Assembly: GCA_017508875.1 (NCBI GenBank)
Contig: JAFWQX010000106.1
Coordinates: 1 to 54,444 of the forward strand
Source of the DNA: Clostridia bacterium
GTDB taxonomy: Bacteria > Bacillota > Clostridia > UBA1212 > UBA1255
Reading direction: 5' to 3'
DNA: 54,444 bases
The notes below the pieces were generated by a model. It was given only the letters and a program-made list of their open reading frames with translations. It made no database searches and was not told the origin of the DNA. Positions 53,265 through 54,444 of this stretch are shown here, piece by piece; within the stretch, counting starts at the first letter, position 1, and each line of letters starts with the position of its first letter. A program made the translations under genes and the position numbers.

Positions 53265-53292
53265 ATTGTAGCACAGTTTTGAATGTTGTCAA
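53265..53292 (-). promoter_or_regulatory. Strong promoter of the polyamine operon
   Basis: Reading the minus strand: consensus TTGACA (53292-53287), a 16-bp spacer and TACAAT (53270-53265). It is followed directly by the palindromic operators. Confidence 0.8.
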
Positions 53293-53400
53293 TAGGTTTT
53301 TTCGCGGCTTTTTTTCCGGGGGTAAATGATCACGCTTAATGCCCGGCTTCGGCGGCAAATTTCACCAGGCGGAGCATATCGTCCGGCATCATTCCTCTGA

Positions 53401-53499
53401 GGCCTGAGTCGTACATCATTTTACTACATGTATACTTATGACGCCTGGGGCAATCTTATTGACCGTGTTTTTGCCAATCCGACCAAGCCCCGAGATTAA
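53401..53499 (+). pseudogene. RHS/YD-repeat remnant
   Basis: The plus strand reads as a 32-codon fragment containing YTYDAWGNLIDRVFANPTKPRD before TAA at 53497-53499. YxYDAxGNL is the signature of RHS/YD-repeat proteins, large secreted toxins or wall proteins thousands of bases long. A TGA at 53398-53400 closes the frame upstream and there is no ribosome site, so only the tail of such a gene seems to survive. It ends in a terminator hairpin. The rest of 53293-53655 holds no gene I can support. Confidence 0.6.
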
Positions 53500-53518
53500 C
53501 TTCCCGGGGCTGTTTTTT
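53486..53518 (+). terminator. Rho-independent terminator after the RHS remnant
   Basis: AGCCCCG (53486-53492) pairs with CGGGGCT (53505-53511) over a 12-nt loop, followed by G and six T residues. It overlaps the last codons of the RHS fragment and was probably that gene's own terminator. Confidence 0.8.
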
Positions 53519-53655
53519 AGTGGGTCCGGGCTTCCGCCTGCATCGTTTGCCGAAAGTTTGGCGCGTGAGCGGCAAGCCAAAGGCGTTGCTCGCTCTCTAC
53601 ACATTCACTTTAGTCTCTTTTGACTCAACTCTTTTGAAATAATGCAACAATTGAG

Positions 53656-54237
53656 TTATTGATGAAGAAAGCTGTCAAATCCGTTTGAGGATACCTTCTC
53701 CAGAATTGACGAAATAGTATCTTCAGATTGTTTGAACCCGCTCAGGATCCACTTTCTGTAGACCGCAACTCTTCCGGCAACGGCGAACGTAAAAACATAA
53801 TCGATCTCGTCTTCGGACAACTCGGTTTTTTCACTAAGCGTTTCTTTCAGCTTATTACGTATAGTCGCGTCTATCTTTTCAATAAAATCAACCCTTCGAT
53901 TTATCATCAATACTTTTGAGTAGAACGACAAATCATTTTTGATCGTTTCACTGACTGTTCTGAGAAATGTCTTGCGTCCGTTAATAAAATCGTCAAGGGG
54001 CGTGTTGTCCAAAATATCTGAAAATGTTTTTAAAACCGTCTTTTCAATATCTATCTCAATATCATGGGCTTTTTCAAAATGTCTGTAAAATGTGCTTCTA
54101 TGAATATCGGCGATTTCACATATCTCCGAAACTGAGATACATCCAGAGCATTTTTCAGAAAGAATTTGGAGATATGCCTTTATGATTTTTTCTTTCGTTG
54201 CTGCAGATCGAGGGTCCTGTTTCTGTGAGCGTGACAT
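53656..54237 (-). CDS. TetR-family transcriptional regulator
   Basis: A 193-residue repressor. The N-terminal helix-turn-helix is ATKEKIIKAYLQIL, ISVSEICEIADIHRSTFYRHF (residues ~13-56), followed by a helical ligand/dimerisation domain. The C-terminal part resembles the TetR_C domain found in several Bacillota regulators (YRKWILSGFKQSEDTISSIL). AGGAGG lies 6 nt before ATG 54237. An outward promoter begins 165 bp upstream of it, so its target is likely the gene beyond the right edge. Base composition is more AT-rich than in the rest of the window. Confidence 0.9.
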   Translation of the reverse strand: MSRSQKQDPRSAATKEKIIKAYLQILSEKCSGCISVSEICEIADIHRSTFYRHFEKAHDIEIDIEKTVLKTFSDILDNTPLDDFINGRKTFLRTVSETIKNDLSFYSKVLMINRRVDFIEKIDATIRNKLKETLSEKTELSEDEIDYVFTFAVAGRVAVYRKWILSGFKQSEDTISSILEKVSSNGFDSFLHQ

Positions 54238-54320
54238 ATAAAGCCTCCTAAAAAAATGTATTTTTTGTATTTTCGCGACACATTTGCCAAATTATGCAGT
54301 AGAAGTCTGTTTTCGCCTCA

Positions 54321-54349
54321 ATTATAATTAGGTCAACAGCCAAAGTCAA
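54321..54349 (-). promoter_or_regulatory. Promoter for the TetR regulator
   Basis: Reading the minus strand: TTGACT (54349-54344), a 17-bp spacer and consensus TATAAT (54326-54321). The -35 region lies in a direct repeat, GTCAACAGC at 54332-54340 and 54345-54353 on the plus strand. The ~80-nt leader to ATG 54237 has no structure I can name. Confidence 0.75.
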
Positions 54350-54401
54350 CAGCTATGTCAGAATCGTCACTGCTGGTTGCAAGAAGTTAACAACAATGGA
54401 C

Positions 54402-54444
54402 TTGCGCCGAACCGGTGCAGAGAGTAAAATTAGAAATGGAGGAT
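54402..54444 (+). promoter_or_regulatory. Outward promoter and ribosome site for a gene beyond the window
   Basis: TTGCGC (54402-54407), a 17-bp spacer and TAAAAT (54425-54430), then a GGAGG ribosome site (54438-54442). The transcript would start almost at the ribosome site. The gene itself starts after position 54444 and cannot be seen. Confidence 0.5.

Noticed and set aside
53336..53419. A 27-codon minus-strand frame with gene-like residues (GLRGMMPDDMLRLVKFAAEAGH)
   Set aside because: It has no ribosome site or promoter and overlaps the RHS remnant on the other strand. It may be the tail of another decayed gene, but I could not support it.

Overview
The window looks like a chromosomal segment of a low-to-mid GC Gram-positive anaerobe of the class Clostridia, probably an uncultured gut or rumen lineage. 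This is inferred from the gene set, not from any marker tree. The pointers are a GlgC/GlgD pair (GlgD is a Bacillota trait), folate-dependent TrmFO next to topA and dprA, a FakA/DegV pair, NrdR, lipoprotein-type solute-binding proteins, strong AGGAGG ribosome sites, and sigma-A promoters that often carry TGn extended -10 elements. I found no rRNA, tRNA, CRISPR array, insertion sequence or prophage.

Layout, left to right. 1-250: alternating 36-bp hairpin units. 435-5274: an ADP-ribosylglycohydrolase-family protein, a 75-residue helical peptide, a CBS/CorC membrane protein and a sorbitol/sorbose-type dehydrogenase. 5320-9820: rhamnulokinase and two tandem paralogous sugar-binding lipoproteins, each with its own promoter. 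9837-11884: a zinc-ribbon membrane protein and a TPM-domain protein. 12003-14636 (minus): a MutS-like ATPase and a diacylglycerol-kinase-family enzyme. 14825-22929: a glycogen cluster glgC-glgD-glgA-glgP plus a GH13 enzyme. The glycogen genes and the minus-strand pair diverge from two promoters whose -35 boxes overlap. 22969-29940: housekeeping genes nrdR, yifB/comM, dprA, topA and trmFO. 29937-34273: an alpha-L-rhamnosidase coupled to trmFO, then a cell-wall amidase and a second lipoprotein. 34402-35565: metK. 35667-39865 (minus): an Lrp-type regulator, an aminotransferase and a second rhamnosidase-like enzyme. 40074-41630: a large unassigned protein. 41701-45304: an HTH membrane regulator divergent from degV-fakA. 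45320-48274 (minus): a membrane protein, DUF3795, DUF4037 and TPR proteins. 48303-53201 (minus): a polyamine ABC importer behind a cupin-HTH regulator with palindromic operators. 53300-53655: a short decayed region with an RHS-repeat remnant. 53656-54237 (minus): a TetR regulator, with an outward promoter running off the right edge.

Two physiological themes stand out. One is handling of plant or bacterial glycans rich in L-rhamnose: RhaB, two GH78-type enzymes without signal peptides (so rhamnosides are probably cut in the cytoplasm) and two sugar-binding lipoproteins without permeases. The other is carbon storage and mobilisation as glycogen. Around these sit envelope and stress functions: fatty-acid kinase, polyamine uptake and cell-wall amidase.

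No clear-cut new defence or mobile system was found. The most unusual items are the hairpin array at the left edge, the helical-pitch CCGGAAA decamer array after nrdR, the AACTCTR heptamer array after metK, the TPR-DUF4037-DUF3795 gene set, the small peptide at 2430, and a polyamine-binding lipoprotein with a second, C-terminal membrane anchor. All functional calls come from reading the sequence and recalling protein families; no database search was run.
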